A stretch of DNA of 64,000 nucleotides, from contig NZ_RKME01000025.1 in NCBI RefSeq assembly GCF_003797825.1, positions 1 through 64,000 of the forward strand. The letters are read 5' to 3'. A program made the translations under genes and the position numbers. The stretch is from Gordonia sp. OPL2 (GTDB lineage: Bacteria; Actinomycetota; Actinomycetes; Mycobacteriales; Mycobacteriaceae). Below are positions 17,819-25,880 of this stretch, piece after piece; the stretch's first letter is position 1, and each line of letters opens with the position of its first letter. The notes below the pieces were generated by a model. It was not told where the DNA came from. It made no database searches and saw nothing but the letters and a program-made list of their open reading frames with translations.

Positions 17819-18287
17819 CGCGGGCGTGATGGAGTTCGCGCATCGTCGGCGCGAACTCCGCCACCGGGCCGTCCACCTCGACGTCCGGTGCGACGTCGCG
17901 GATGGGCAGCGCCGCCACCGGTGACGGCGCTGCATCGCATTCGGCGAGCCACTGCTGCAGCTGTGCCGACGACGACGCGTAGACGATCCGGCCGAGACCG
18001 ACCCAGGCATGCGCCGCCGAGCACATCGGACAGTGCTCACCCGAGGTGTACACGGTGCTCGCTGTTCGGTCCTGCGCACTCAGATGTGTTGCCGCCCATC
18101 GTGCGATCGCGAACTCGGGGTGGGCGGTCGCGTCACCGCCGGACACCCGGTTGCGGTCGGCGAACAGTTCCGTGCCGTCGTCGCCCACCAGTATCGACCC
18201 GAACGGTTCGTCGCCGTCGTCGAACGCCTCCTGCGCCAGCTCGACGCACCGTCGCAGTCGCCGGATGTCGTCATCGGTGATGGTCAT
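17799..18287 (-). CDS. Nucleoside/nucleobase deaminase (CMP/dCMP deaminase fold)
   Basis: Zinc-dependent deaminase, 162 residues. The zinc site reads AHPEFA (His and proton-shuttle Glu, near residues 55-58) and HCPMC (two Cys, near 85-89). These correspond to HxE and PCxxC, though the proline before the first Cys is replaced by His. The arrangement is closest to guanine deaminase or tRNA-adenosine deaminase homologues, but the substrate is not clear. The gene overlaps the end of sugC tail to tail by 20 nt. No Shine-Dalgarno is obvious at ATG 18287. Confidence 0.8.
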   Translation of the reverse strand: MTITDDDIRRLRRCVELAQEAFDDGDEPFGSILVGDDGTELFADRNRVSGGDATAHPEFAIARWAATHLSAQDRTASTVYTSGEHCPMCSAAHAWVGLGRIVYASSSAQLQQWLAECDAAPSPVAALPIRDVAPDVEVDGPVAEFAPTMRELHHARVSRDAG

Positions 18288-18341
18288 GTGTCCGCGCCCT
18301 CCTGATTCGGCTCGCCGCTCGCGTGCTCGGTTCGTGCCGGG

Positions 18342-19199
18342 TCACCGACGGCGGCGCCGGCCCTGGTCGTGGAGTTCCTTGAGGATCTCGTCATCCCAGA
18401 TGTGTTTGCGCACAAGCCGATAGCGCTCGCACGCCAGCCACATGTAGAGCTCGGCGTCGCTGATCAGATCCGGCCGGATCTCGGCACGCCGGGCCATGCG
18501 CACGACCGGGAGGAACTCCTCGCCGAACCATCGGCGGGCGACGTCGACGCGACTGATGTACTCGCCGACCTCTTGACTCAGCCGAAAACCCCACGCCTCC
18601 ACGTTCTCCGCGAGTTCGGCGTAGTCGAACGGATCGGCGAGCCGGATGGCGGCGGCCTGCGCGCCGCTCAGCGGCACCCGAGACAGGAAGAGCCGACGGT
18701 GATCCTTGAGGATCAGGTCCGACTCGACGTTGATGCCGTCCGGCGAGATACGCGTGTGGATCTCCGTCACATAGGCGTCGATGTGGTGGAAATGACGCGC
18801 GATCGCGATCGACACCCGATGGTGCCCGTCGATCACGAAGTGCATCGATCCGATTCGGTACAGCTGCACCGGAGGCACCGATTCACCGCGGCGTTGCGCG
18901 ACGGCCAGACGCTGCCACCGGGCGCGGATGCGCGACGACGTCGGCCGGAAGTAGCGATCGAAATCCTTGGTGCGGTCCACACTTCCGACGATCGAGGACA
19001 CCTCGACCTGCTGCAGTCCCAGATAGGTCTCGCCCAACCGGCCGAGCGCGGCGACGACCTCGTCGAACGGGAGGATCGTGTTGACGTCGGCGGGCTGGCG
19101 GGTGAACCACGCGAGGAGGCGCGACATCTCGGCGTGACGGCGCATCCGCGCGAAATCGTTCTCCGCGTCCGCAGAAGGGAATCCGGTGTCACGCGCCAT
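18342..19199 (-). CDS. ParB/sulfiredoxin-fold protein
   Basis: 285 residues. The recognisable part is IDGHHRVSIA near residues 123-132 (Asp124, Gly125, His126, His127, Arg128), equivalent to the GERR box of ParB and the nucleotide-binding G-x-x-R of sulfiredoxin. The preceding VQLYRIGSMHFV strand fits the same fold. The C-terminal half is helical and Arg-rich and has no HTH I can identify, so this is not a classical chromosome-partitioning ParB. It overlaps the stop end of the upstream metallophosphoesterase gene by 11 nt. The two are presumably co-translated and may act in one nucleotide or nucleic-acid process (inference). Confidence 0.65.
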   Translation of the reverse strand: MARDTGFPSADAENDFARMRRHAEMSRLLAWFTRQPADVNTILPFDEVVAALGRLGETYLGLQQVEVSSIVGSVDRTKDFDRYFRPTSSRIRARWQRLAVAQRRGESVPPVQLYRIGSMHFVIDGHHRVSIAIARHFHHIDAYVTEIHTRISPDGINVESDLILKDHRRLFLSRVPLSGAQAAAIRLADPFDYAELAENVEAWGFRLSQEVGEYISRVDVARRWFGEEFLPVVRMARRAEIRPDLISDAELYMWLACERYRLVRKHIWDDEILKELHDQGRRRRR

Positions 19200-19863
19200 G
19201 TCGTCGCCTCACGATCCGGAACTCCCGGGAGCCGGGTTCGATGTCGAACTGGCAGTAGCCGACGACGTTCATCGAGATGGTCTCGTCGCCGATCATCATG
19301 TCGCGCGGACGCATGCCGAACGGATGGACGTGCCCGTGCACGAGGAGGGTGGGCTGCAGCGAGCGGACGAGTCCGTGATAGCAGTCGAACCCACGATGCG
19401 GCCGGTCGTCGCCGTCGCCGACGCCGCGGGCCGGGCTGTGGGTCAGCAGGATGTCGGGTGACGGGCGGCCACAGGTCAACCGCCACGACCGCAGACGTTG
19501 CTGGACGTCGGTGTACTGGTTGGGGCCCTCGTTGTAGCGCCGGCACCCGCCGAGGCCGCTGATGCTCAGCCCCGCCACCTCGACGGTGCGGCGGTCGGCG
19601 TTGATCGCTCCGCGCGGGCCGGGTTCCTCGCTGGGCAGCCCGGCGCGCAACCATCCGGCACGTCCGTGTCGGTACCCGGACAGGTCGCGGTCGTGGTTGC
19701 CCGGCACGAACACGCACGGTGCGTCGCACAGGGTCGAGAGGACCTCGAGGTACTCGAACGGGAGGTCGCCGGCCCCGAGGATGACGTCCGGACGCGCGTC
19801 GATGCCGACCCCGAAGGTCAGTGAGTCCACGACCTCGTCCGCGACCGCCAGCACACGCACCAC
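19189..19863 (-). CDS. Calcineurin-like metallophosphoesterase
   Basis: 224 residues with the full motif series: ADE near residues 8-10 (first motif, usually D-x-H), AGDL at 31-34, GNHD at 55-58, THSP near 142 and HGHVH near 178. The first motif lacks the usual D-x-H His, as in the YfcE/ICC-like branch that reads SDE or ADE. The GTG start at 19863 has TAATCT 7 nt upstream (leaderless pattern). It overlaps the downstream ParB-like gene by 11 nt. The substrate is unknown. The family contains nucleases, phosphatases and cyclic-nucleotide phosphodiesterases. Confidence 0.78.
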   Translation of the reverse strand: MVRVLAVADEVVDSLTFGVGIDARPDVILGAGDLPFEYLEVLSTLCDAPCVFVPGNHDRDLSGYRHGRAGWLRAGLPSEEPGPRGAINADRRTVEVAGLSISGLGGCRRYNEGPNQYTDVQQRLRSWRLTCGRPSPDILLTHSPARGVGDGDDRPHRGFDCYHGLVRSLQPTLLVHGHVHPFGMRPRDMMIGDETISMNVVGYCQFDIEPGSREFRIVRRRHGA

Positions 19864-19870
19864 GACTGCC

Positions 19871-19876
19871 AGATTA
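19871..19876 (-). promoter_or_regulatory. -10 element, leaderless metallophosphoesterase/ParB-like transcript
   Basis: On the minus strand TAATCT lies 7 nt before GTG 19863. It is 23 nt from the opposing -10 at 19899, so the divergent promoters are nearly back to back. Confidence 0.45.
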
Positions 19877-19898
19877 CGGCCCGCGACGGCGCGGCGAC

Positions 19899-19904
19899 TA
19901 CGGT
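19899..19904 (+). promoter_or_regulatory. -10 element, leaderless SUFU-domain gene
   Basis: TACGGT ends 6 nt before GTG 19911. Confidence 0.45.
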
Positions 19905-19910
19905 GGACGC

Positions 19911-20486
19911 GTGAGCGATGAGGTGACCGGTCGGATCGACGACCATCTCGCCGCGACCCTGGCGAGTACGCCGCAGCGGGCGTCGGTGACCTTCCTCGGC
20001 GTGGAGCCGATCGACGTCCTGCGGTTCGCCTCCGGCGACGACGTCGTCTACGTCACCGTCGGCTGTTCGCGGCACCCCATGGCGGACCCGTCGGACCTGC
20101 ACGCCGACCCACTTCTCGGCCCGCGCGCGGAACTGGTCGTGCGCATGCACGGCGGTAGCGCCCTGCCCGGGCTGCATCGACGCATGGCGACGCTGGCCGC
20201 GGCGCCGGCGGTGGAAGGGCTCGTCCTCGCCGACGACGCGCTCGTCGACCTGTCCGAGCCGCTCTGGGACGACGCGATGTGCACCGCCGTGCTGTTGGAG
20301 GACGACGACCTCGGTGAGGTGTCGCTCGACGAACCGCGTGAGCCCGTCCGGTTCCTTCGCGCTGTGCCCATCACGGCCAACGAGGCGGCCTGGGTGCGCC
20401 TCAAGGGTGCCGATGCCCTCCGCGACGCCTGGCGGGAGGCCGGCATCGACGTGATGTCGGCGGATCGGGCCGGCGCGACGCTCTGA
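19911..20486 (+). CDS. Suppressor-of-fused (SUFU) domain protein
   Basis: 191 residues with the bacterial SUFU layout: SVTFLGVEPIDVLRF near the start, VYVTVGCSRHPM near residue 45, a GPRAELVVRM strand, and the C-terminal ITANEAAWVRLKGADALRDAW helix. Bacterial SUFU proteins are often immunity-type or contact-system proteins, but here no toxin gene is adjacent. The start is GTG 19911, preceded by TACGGT at 6 nt. It shares a terminator-like hairpin with convergent corA. Confidence 0.7.
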   Translation: MSDEVTGRIDDHLAATLASTPQRASVTFLGVEPIDVLRFASGDDVVYVTVGCSRHPMADPSDLHADPLLGPRAELVVRMHGGSALPGLHRRMATLAAAPAVEGLVLADDALVDLSEPLWDDAMCTAVLLEDDDLGEVSLDEPREPVRFLRAVPITANEAAWVRLKGADALRDAWREAGIDVMSADRAGATL

Positions 20487-20514
20487 CCGGAGAGGTCTCG
20501 ACCGCGGTCAGAGC
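20480..20514. terminator. Bidirectional hairpin overlapping both stop codons (SUFU gene/corA)
   Basis: GCTCTGACC (20480-20488) and GGTCAGAGC (20506-20514) form a perfect 9-bp inverted repeat around a 17-nt loop. The arms contain the stop codon of the plus-strand SUFU gene and that of minus-strand corA. There is no T tract. It is likely a shared stop point for the convergent pair. Confidence 0.5.
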
Positions 20515-21590
20515 CAGTGATGCCGTCGGAACACCACGGCCAGCGACGTGCAGGCGACCAGCAGGACAAGGCACACGATGAGGAATCCCTGACGGTCGTG
20601 CATGCCGGGCAGGATGTCGAAGTTCATGCCGTAGAGGCCGGCGACCATCGTCGGTACGGCGCCGATGGCGACCCAGGCCGAGATCTTGCGCATATCGCTG
20701 TTCTGCTGGATGCCCACTTTCGCCGCGGCCGCACCGAGCAGCGACGTCAGCACCTCGTCGTACTCGACCACCCGATCGATCACCGTGGTGAGGTGATCGG
20801 CGACGTCCCGGAAGTGGCGTCGGATCTCCTTGGGCACCAAGGGGTTCTGTGCCGTGAGTCGGGCCAGCGGCCCGGTCAGGGGCGTGACTGCACGGCGGAG
20901 TTCGAGGACCTCCCGCTTGAGCAGGTACACCGGGTCGATGTTGAGCCACCGCTGCGCACCGAACACCGCCTCCTCGATGGCGACGATGTCGGTCTCCATG
21001 TCGTCGGTCACGGCCAGATAGCTGTCGACGACGAGGTCGGCGATGGCGTGCAGCACCGCGGTGGGTCCGAGGGCCAACCGCTCGGGACGCGCCTCGAGTC
21101 GCCGGCGGACACCGGACAGATGGGTGTGATCGCCATGGCGCACGGTGATGACGAAGTCCGGGCCGGTGAACACCATGATCTCACCGGTCTCGACGACCTC
21201 GCTGGCCTTCTCCATCGACTCGTGCTCGACGTACTTGACGGTGCGCAGCACCAGGAACTGGGTGTCGTCGTAGACCTCGAGTTTCGGCCGCTGATGGGCC
21301 GACACCGCGTCCTCCACGACGAGTTCGTGCAGTCCGAACACCTCGCCGACGCCCTGCATCTGCTCGTCGTCGGGGGAGTGCAGTCCCAGCCAGACGAACC
21401 CCTGGCCGGTCGAGCGCACCTCGTGGAGCGCCTCACGGTAGGAGACACGCCCGGGACGCCGGACGCCGTCGACGTAGACCGCACAGTCCACGACCGCCCT
21501 GGCCACCGGCACCGGGATACGCGGCAGCGGCCTCTTGTCCCGTCGCGCGGGGACGAGACCGCCGGGTCGGAGGTGCGGCATCGAGGGCAC
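20508..21590 (-). CDS. corA: Magnesium/cobalt transporter CorA
   Basis: Pentameric divalent-cation channel of the inner membrane, 360 residues. A large acidic/helical cytoplasmic funnel (about 1-295) is followed by two C-terminal helices. The selectivity motif GMN is at about 321-323 (LYGMNFD) between them, and the protein ends in a basic RRHHWL tail. The start is GTG 21590, with TAGCAT 7 nt upstream. M. tuberculosis Rv1239c is collinear. Divergent from the marC-like gene, with overlapping promoter regions. Confidence 0.92.
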   Translation of the reverse strand: MPSMPHLRPGGLVPARRDKRPLPRIPVPVARAVVDCAVYVDGVRRPGRVSYREALHEVRSTGQGFVWLGLHSPDDEQMQGVGEVFGLHELVVEDAVSAHQRPKLEVYDDTQFLVLRTVKYVEHESMEKASEVVETGEIMVFTGPDFVITVRHGDHTHLSGVRRRLEARPERLALGPTAVLHAIADLVVDSYLAVTDDMETDIVAIEEAVFGAQRWLNIDPVYLLKREVLELRRAVTPLTGPLARLTAQNPLVPKEIRRHFRDVADHLTTVIDRVVEYDEVLTSLLGAAAAKVGIQQNSDMRKISAWVAIGAVPTMVAGLYGMNFDILPGMHDRQGFLIVCLVLLVACTSLAVVFRRHHWL

Positions 21591-21597
21591 AGCACGG

Positions 21598-21603
21598 ATG
21601 CTA
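21598..21603 (-). promoter_or_regulatory. -10 element, leaderless corA transcript
   Basis: On the minus strand TAGCAT lies 7 nt before GTG 21590. Only 4 bp separate it from the opposing -10 of marC, so the two promoters cannot easily be occupied together. Confidence 0.45.
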
Positions 21604-21607
21604 CTCG

Positions 21608-21613
21608 TAAGAT
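21608..21613 (+). promoter_or_regulatory. -10 element, leaderless marC-like transcript
   Basis: TAAGAT ends 6 nt before GTG 21620. Confidence 0.5.
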
Positions 21614-21619
21614 CACCGC

Positions 21620-22237
21620 GTGCCCTTCGACGTGACCGTCTACACGACGACCCTGATCACGCTGATCGTGATCATGGATCCGCCCGGGCAGATCCCACTG
21701 TTCCTCAGTCTCGTCGGCCACCGTTCACCCGAGTACCGACGCAGGGCCGCGTGGCAGGCGCCGCTGGTGAGCCTGCTGGTGATCAGCGTGTTCGCCGTCG
21801 CCGGGAAGGCGATTCTGAACTACCTCCACATCGGCATCCCCGCCCTGCAGGGTGCAGGCGGACTGCTGTTGCTGCTCGTCGCGCTGCAACTGCTCACCGG
21901 GCTGGGCAATGCCGGCAAACCACAGGCCAGTGAGGACGTCAACGTGGCGCTCGTGCCCCTCGGTACGCCCCTGCTCGCCGGACCGGGTGCGATCGCCGCG
22001 GTCATCGTCGAGGTGAGCAGCGTGTCCGGGCAGGCCGGCGGCTATGTCGCGATCGCGGCGGCGATCCTCAGCGTGCACCTCGTGGTGATGATCGTGCTGC
22101 GCTACTCGACCGTGCTGATCCGGGTTCTCGGCGTCGGTGGCATCACCCTTCTCGCCAAGATCGCCGGTCTTCTGCTCGCGGCGATCGCCGTTCAGCTCAT
22201 CGCCGATTCGATCGCGGGGTTCATCGCCGCGGGATGA
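21620..22237 (+). CDS. MarC-family integral membrane protein
   Basis: 205 residues with six predicted membrane helices and the family signatures IVIMDPPGQIPLFLSL in helix 1 and PLGTPLLAGPGAIAAVIV in mid-protein. MarC/YchE/YhgN proteins have no settled transport function despite the historical multiple-antibiotic-resistance name. The GTG at 21620 is read from a leaderless-type promoter. Divergent from corA across 29 bp. Confidence 0.88.
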   Translation: MPFDVTVYTTTLITLIVIMDPPGQIPLFLSLVGHRSPEYRRRAAWQAPLVSLLVISVFAVAGKAILNYLHIGIPALQGAGGLLLLLVALQLLTGLGNAGKPQASEDVNVALVPLGTPLLAGPGAIAAVIVEVSSVSGQAGGYVAIAAAILSVHLVVMIVLRYSTVLIRVLGVGGITLLAKIAGLLLAAIAVQLIADSIAGFIAAG

Positions 22238-22294
22238 CCAGCACGCGGTCGTCCGCCACCAGCACCGCGGGGATGATCGTGGACTCCGGGACAG

Positions 22295-22300
22295 TACTGT
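22295..22300 (+). promoter_or_regulatory. -10 element, leaderless osmoprotectant-binding lipoprotein
   Basis: TACTGT ends 7 nt before GTG 22308. This choice selects 22308 over the in-frame GTG codons at 22299 and 22302. Confidence 0.45.
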
Positions 22301-22307
22301 GGTGCGC

Positions 22308-23300
22308 GTGATCAAGCGCGCCGCGACAGCGATACTGGTGATTTTCGCCCTCGCCGCCACGGTGGCGGGCTGCTCGGAACCGGCGCCCGCCGACCGGCCT
22401 CTGGTCATGGGGGCACCGGACACACCGACGATGACGGTGATGGCGCACATCTACGCCGGCGCGTTGCGCAACGCCGGGAGCGCGGTGTCGCCGACCGTCG
22501 AGCGCGGTGACTACCGCACCCTCCTCGACGACATGGACGCAACGAGCGTCGACGTGTTCCCGGCATTCAGCGGTCTGCTGCTCGATCAACTCGCGCCGCA
22601 GCTGGCCCCCGCGACCGCCGAAGACGTGTACAAGGACCTGAACAGGTCTCTCCCGCAAGGGGTCTCGGTCGGCGACGCCACGATGGTGTCGGCGACCCCG
22701 CAGATCTTCGTCGCGGCATCGACCGCAGAGGCGACGACGGCGACCGACCTCGACGACTGCGGCACACTGCCCGCCGGACTCCCCGTGGTCGTCGTCGGCA
22801 CGCCGCAGGCCTCGACCATGGACGCATTCGCCGCTGCCGGCTGCCGGTTCGGCCCCACCGAGTCGGTCGACTCGGTCCGCGATGCGGTCGGCCGTGTCGC
22901 GACCGGTCGCGCGATCGGCATCCTCACCCCCCTCGACGTCGCGGGTGACGACGAACAGGATGCGGCGTCGGACATCCGGGCGCTCGCCGCCGCGGAGAAG
23001 TCGACCACCGAGGGCGGTGTCGCGCAGTCGTCCTCGGTGCCATCTTCTCCTGCGGCACCTTCCTCCGCGGCTCCTTCTTCTGCGTCGGCGGAGTCCGCCG
23101 TCGTCGAATCCGGCCCGCGGGCACAGGAACTGGTGCCGGTCTACCGCAGTGCCGCGTTCTCGCGGGACGAGGTCAAGACCCTCAACAAGGTGGCGGGTGA
23201 ACTGACCACGGCGGACCTCGCCGCCCTCGCACGCGAGGCCATCGCCGGCGCCCGACCGGCAGACCTCGCCAACGAATGGCTGGCCGAGCACGGACTGTGA
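22308..23300 (+). CDS. Orphan glycine betaine/osmoprotectant-type substrate-binding lipoprotein
   Basis: 330 residues. A signal peptide ends in lipobox VAGC with Cys22. The mature part has the OpuAC/ProX type II fold (VMGAPDTPTMTVMAHIYAGAL, VDVFPAFSGLLLDQ, ending LANEWLAEHGL). A Ser/Ala/Pro-rich low-complexity insert (about residues 240-265) splits the second lobe. No permease or ATPase gene lies on either side, so it must share a transporter encoded elsewhere or act as a sensor. The aromatic box residues for betaine binding cannot be assigned from sequence alone, so the ligand is inferred from the family. Confidence 0.75.
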   Translation: MIKRAATAILVIFALAATVAGCSEPAPADRPLVMGAPDTPTMTVMAHIYAGALRNAGSAVSPTVERGDYRTLLDDMDATSVDVFPAFSGLLLDQLAPQLAPATAEDVYKDLNRSLPQGVSVGDATMVSATPQIFVAASTAEATTATDLDDCGTLPAGLPVVVVGTPQASTMDAFAAAGCRFGPTESVDSVRDAVGRVATGRAIGILTPLDVAGDDEQDAASDIRALAAAEKSTTEGGVAQSSSVPSSPAAPSSAAPSSASAESAVVESGPRAQELVPVYRSAAFSRDEVKTLNKVAGELTTADLAALAREAIAGARPADLANEWLAEHGL

Positions 23301-23330
23301 TCGGCCAACCGTCGCGTCGAGATCAGTCCG

Positions 23331-24161
23331 TCATTTCGTCTTGGAGAGGGCCCATCCGGTCACCCGCGCGGTGATGCCCTGATAGCCCGAGGCGACCAGC
23401 CGCACCCACAGGTCGAGCAGTTTCGCATCGGTGCCGACGAGCACGCGCGCACGGTTCTTGCGGACGCCGTTGATGATGACGTCGGCGGCATCCTCCGAGG
23501 TCATGCGAGCCAGGTACCGATCGAAGAACTCGGCCGACTTCTTCTGATCGTGGTCGCCGGAGGTGGTGGCGTTGCGGGCGATCGCCGTCTTGATCCCGCC
23601 CGGGTGGACGCAGGTCACCTTCACCGGGTGCTTGGCGAGGATCATCTCCTGGTTGAGTGCCTCGGTGAACCCGCGCACCGCGAACTTCGCCGAGTTGTAG
23701 GCGGCCTGGCCGGGTTCGGCCAGCAGGCCGAAGAGCGACGACGTGTTGACGATGTGACCGTCACCGGAGGCGATCAGGTGGGGGAGGAAAGCCTTGGTGC
23801 CGTTGACAACTCCCCAGTAGTCGACATCCATGACGCGCTCGATGTCCTTGAACTCGGTGCGCTCGATCTCGCCGTGATGGGCGATGCCGGCGTTGTTGAA
23901 GACGACATTGACCCGGCCGTAGTGGGCGACGACGGTCTCGGCATACTCCAGGACGGCCTCGCGTTCCGCGACGTTGAGGATCTGGGCGTGCACCTGCGCG
24001 CCGGTATCGGTGACCAGCTTCTCGGTGGTCGCCAGGCCGTCGGGGTTCATGTCCGAGATCGCCAGCCGGGCACCCATGCGGCCCAATTTGACGGCGAGGT
24101 CGCGGCCCATACCCGAACCGGCGCCGGTGATCACGACGACCTTGTCACGAAAATCCTTCAT
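23331..24161 (-). CDS. Short-chain dehydrogenase/reductase
   Basis: Classical SDR, 276 residues. It has the cofactor motif TGAGSGMG at 12-19, NNAG near 90, catalytic Ser near 144 and YNSAK near 158-162. An acidic residue after beta-2 (SDMN near 37) suggests NAD preference (inference). It follows the flavin monooxygenase gene by 44 nt on the same strand. Together they could oxidise an alcohol to a ketone and then insert oxygen, a common degradation pair in Rhodococcus and Gordonia. The C-terminus is hydrophobic and may associate with the membrane. Confidence 0.88.
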   Translation of the reverse strand: MKDFRDKVVVITGAGSGMGRDLAVKLGRMGARLAISDMNPDGLATTEKLVTDTGAQVHAQILNVAEREAVLEYAETVVAHYGRVNVVFNNAGIAHHGEIERTEFKDIERVMDVDYWGVVNGTKAFLPHLIASGDGHIVNTSSLFGLLAEPGQAAYNSAKFAVRGFTEALNQEMILAKHPVKVTCVHPGGIKTAIARNATTSGDHDQKKSAEFFDRYLARMTSEDAADVIINGVRKNRARVLVGTDAKLLDLWVRLVASGYQGITARVTGWALSKTK

Positions 24162-24205
24162 CTGATGCTCCTGGGATCGATCGGTGGGTCAGTGGGTCGG
24201 TGGGC

Positions 24206-25771
24206 TCAGGCGGTCACGCCGGCGGACCGGTCGTCGGCCGTGTCGCCGGCCGAGTCGTGAGATCGGTCGGCGACCGCCGAGAGTGCGCGTCCGCCGCGAC
24301 GTTCCACATCGTAGGCGGCGATGTCGAACTGTTTGGTGATCCGCCGGAAGTTGAAGGTGAACCCGGGCCACAGCGTGGTGATGTTGCCGTGATGGTCCTT
24401 GTACCACGAGGAACATCCGCCGTTGACCCAGACGCTGTTGCGCAAGCTGTGCTGGATGTCGGCGTTGTAGCGCCGCTGATCGTCGAACTTGACCTCGGCG
24501 CGGGTGATCCCCTGCGCGCGAACGGTCTTCAGGTAGTCGACGAGATAGTTGAGCTGGGATTCGATCATGTAGACCATCGAGGTGTGGCCGAGTCCGGTCG
24601 ACGGCCCGATCATCAGCATCATGTTCGGGAATCCGTTGATGAAGGAGCCCTTGTAGCCCTGCATCCCGATCTCTTCCCACACCCCGGCGAGGCTGCGTCC
24701 GTCGGTGCCGACGATCCGGTCGAACACCGGTGAGTCGGTGACGTGGAATCCGGTTGCGACGACGATGATGTCGACCTCGCGCTCCGTGCCGTCCCTGGTG
24801 ACGATGCCGTTCTCGGTGACACGTGCGATGCCGTCGGTGACCAGGTCCACGTTGGGGCGGGCGATGGCGGGGTACCAGTCGTTGGAGCGCAGGATGCGCT
24901 TGCACCCGACCTGGAAGGTCGGCGTGGCCTTGCGGCGGGTCTCGGGATCCTTGATGGCACGGTTGATGTTGGCGCGACACACGAGTTCGACCGGCTTGAG
25001 CGAGCGTGGCGAGTAGGTGAGGCCGAACGCCGTCACCTCGTTCATCGCGTAGATCGCGCCGCGGACGGCGCTCTGGTATCCGGGGACGTGGGCGAACGCC
25101 CACTGTTCCGGCGCCGAGTACGGTCGTTCGGTGCGCGGGACGATCCACGGTGCCGTGCGCTGGTAGACGTCGAGCCGGCCGGCGGACTTCGCGAGTTCGG
25201 GAACCAGCTGGATGGCCGACGCGCCGGTGCCGATGACCGCGACCCGCTTGCCGGAGACGTCGAGGTCGTTGTCCCAGCGTGCCGAGTGCACGATGGTGCC
25301 CTGGTACGAGTCGAATCCGTCGATGTCGGGGAGATTGGGTTCGCAGAGCGGACCCACCGCGCCGATCATGATCTGGGCGCGGACCTGCTCCCGGTTGCCG
25401 TCGCGCTCGATGTCGAGCACCCAGCGTTGCTCGTCCTCGTGCCACTGCGCGTTGCTCACCTCGGTGCGGAAGCGCGTGTTCGCCGCGATGGCGTGCTCGG
25501 CCGCGACCTTGTTGATGTAGCGGTGGATCTCGGGCTGATGCGAGTACGAGCGCGACCACTGCGGGTTGTGCGCGAACGAGTACGAATACAGGTGCGACGG
25601 AACGTCGCAGGCGGCACCCGGGTAGGTGTTGTCGCGCCAGGTTCCGCCGAAGTCGGTGCCCCGATCGAGGACGACGAAGTCGTCGAACCCGTTCTGCTTG
25701 AGCTTGATGGCTGCGCCCAGGCCGGAGAAGCCTGCCCCGATGATGGCGATCTGTACATCGATCATTGTCAT
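24206..25771 (-). CDS. Flavin-containing (Baeyer-Villiger type) monooxygenase
   Basis: Class B flavoprotein monooxygenase, 521 residues. It has the FAD motif GAGFSG at 12-17, FGGTWRDNTYPGAACD near 43-58, the fingerprint YQGTIVHSARW near 153-163 (matches F-x-G-x3-H-x3-W with Tyr for Phe), and the NADPH motif GTGASA near 178. The substrate is probably a ketone or aldehyde. The start at ATG 25771 is supported by TATGGT 6 nt upstream. ATG 25765 is the alternative. Divergent from a tetR gene, and likely co-transcribed with the downstream SDR. Confidence 0.88.
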   Translation of the reverse strand: MTMIDVQIAIIGAGFSGLGAAIKLKQNGFDDFVVLDRGTDFGGTWRDNTYPGAACDVPSHLYSYSFAHNPQWSRSYSHQPEIHRYINKVAAEHAIAANTRFRTEVSNAQWHEDEQRWVLDIERDGNREQVRAQIMIGAVGPLCEPNLPDIDGFDSYQGTIVHSARWDNDLDVSGKRVAVIGTGASAIQLVPELAKSAGRLDVYQRTAPWIVPRTERPYSAPEQWAFAHVPGYQSAVRGAIYAMNEVTAFGLTYSPRSLKPVELVCRANINRAIKDPETRRKATPTFQVGCKRILRSNDWYPAIARPNVDLVTDGIARVTENGIVTRDGTEREVDIIVVATGFHVTDSPVFDRIVGTDGRSLAGVWEEIGMQGYKGSFINGFPNMMLMIGPSTGLGHTSMVYMIESQLNYLVDYLKTVRAQGITRAEVKFDDQRRYNADIQHSLRNSVWVNGGCSSWYKDHHGNITTLWPGFTFNFRRITKQFDIAAYDVERRGGRALSAVADRSHDSAGDTADDRSAGVTA

Positions 25772-25777
25772 GGTCTC

Positions 25778-25783
25778 ACCATA
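25778..25783 (-). promoter_or_regulatory. -10 element, leaderless monooxygenase-SDR transcript
   Basis: On the minus strand TATGGT lies 6 nt before ATG 25771. Confidence 0.45.
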
Positions 25784-25809
25784 GAGGTCTACTGAATGGG
25801 CGTCAATAG

Positions 25810-25832
25810 CTTGTTGAATACTGATCAATAAG
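25810..25832. promoter_or_regulatory. Candidate TetR operator, CTTGTTGA-N7-TCAATAAG
   Basis: Inverted repeat with 7 of 8 matching positions per arm (25810-25817 and 25825-25832), in an AT-rich island within the divergent tetR/monooxygenase gap. It lies between the minus-strand -10 and the tetR start, where one repressor could control both genes. Confidence 0.5.
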
Positions 25833-25880
25833 CGCATACGGTGGAGCTCACCAGGCACGACGGCAGAGAGGACACGGACA

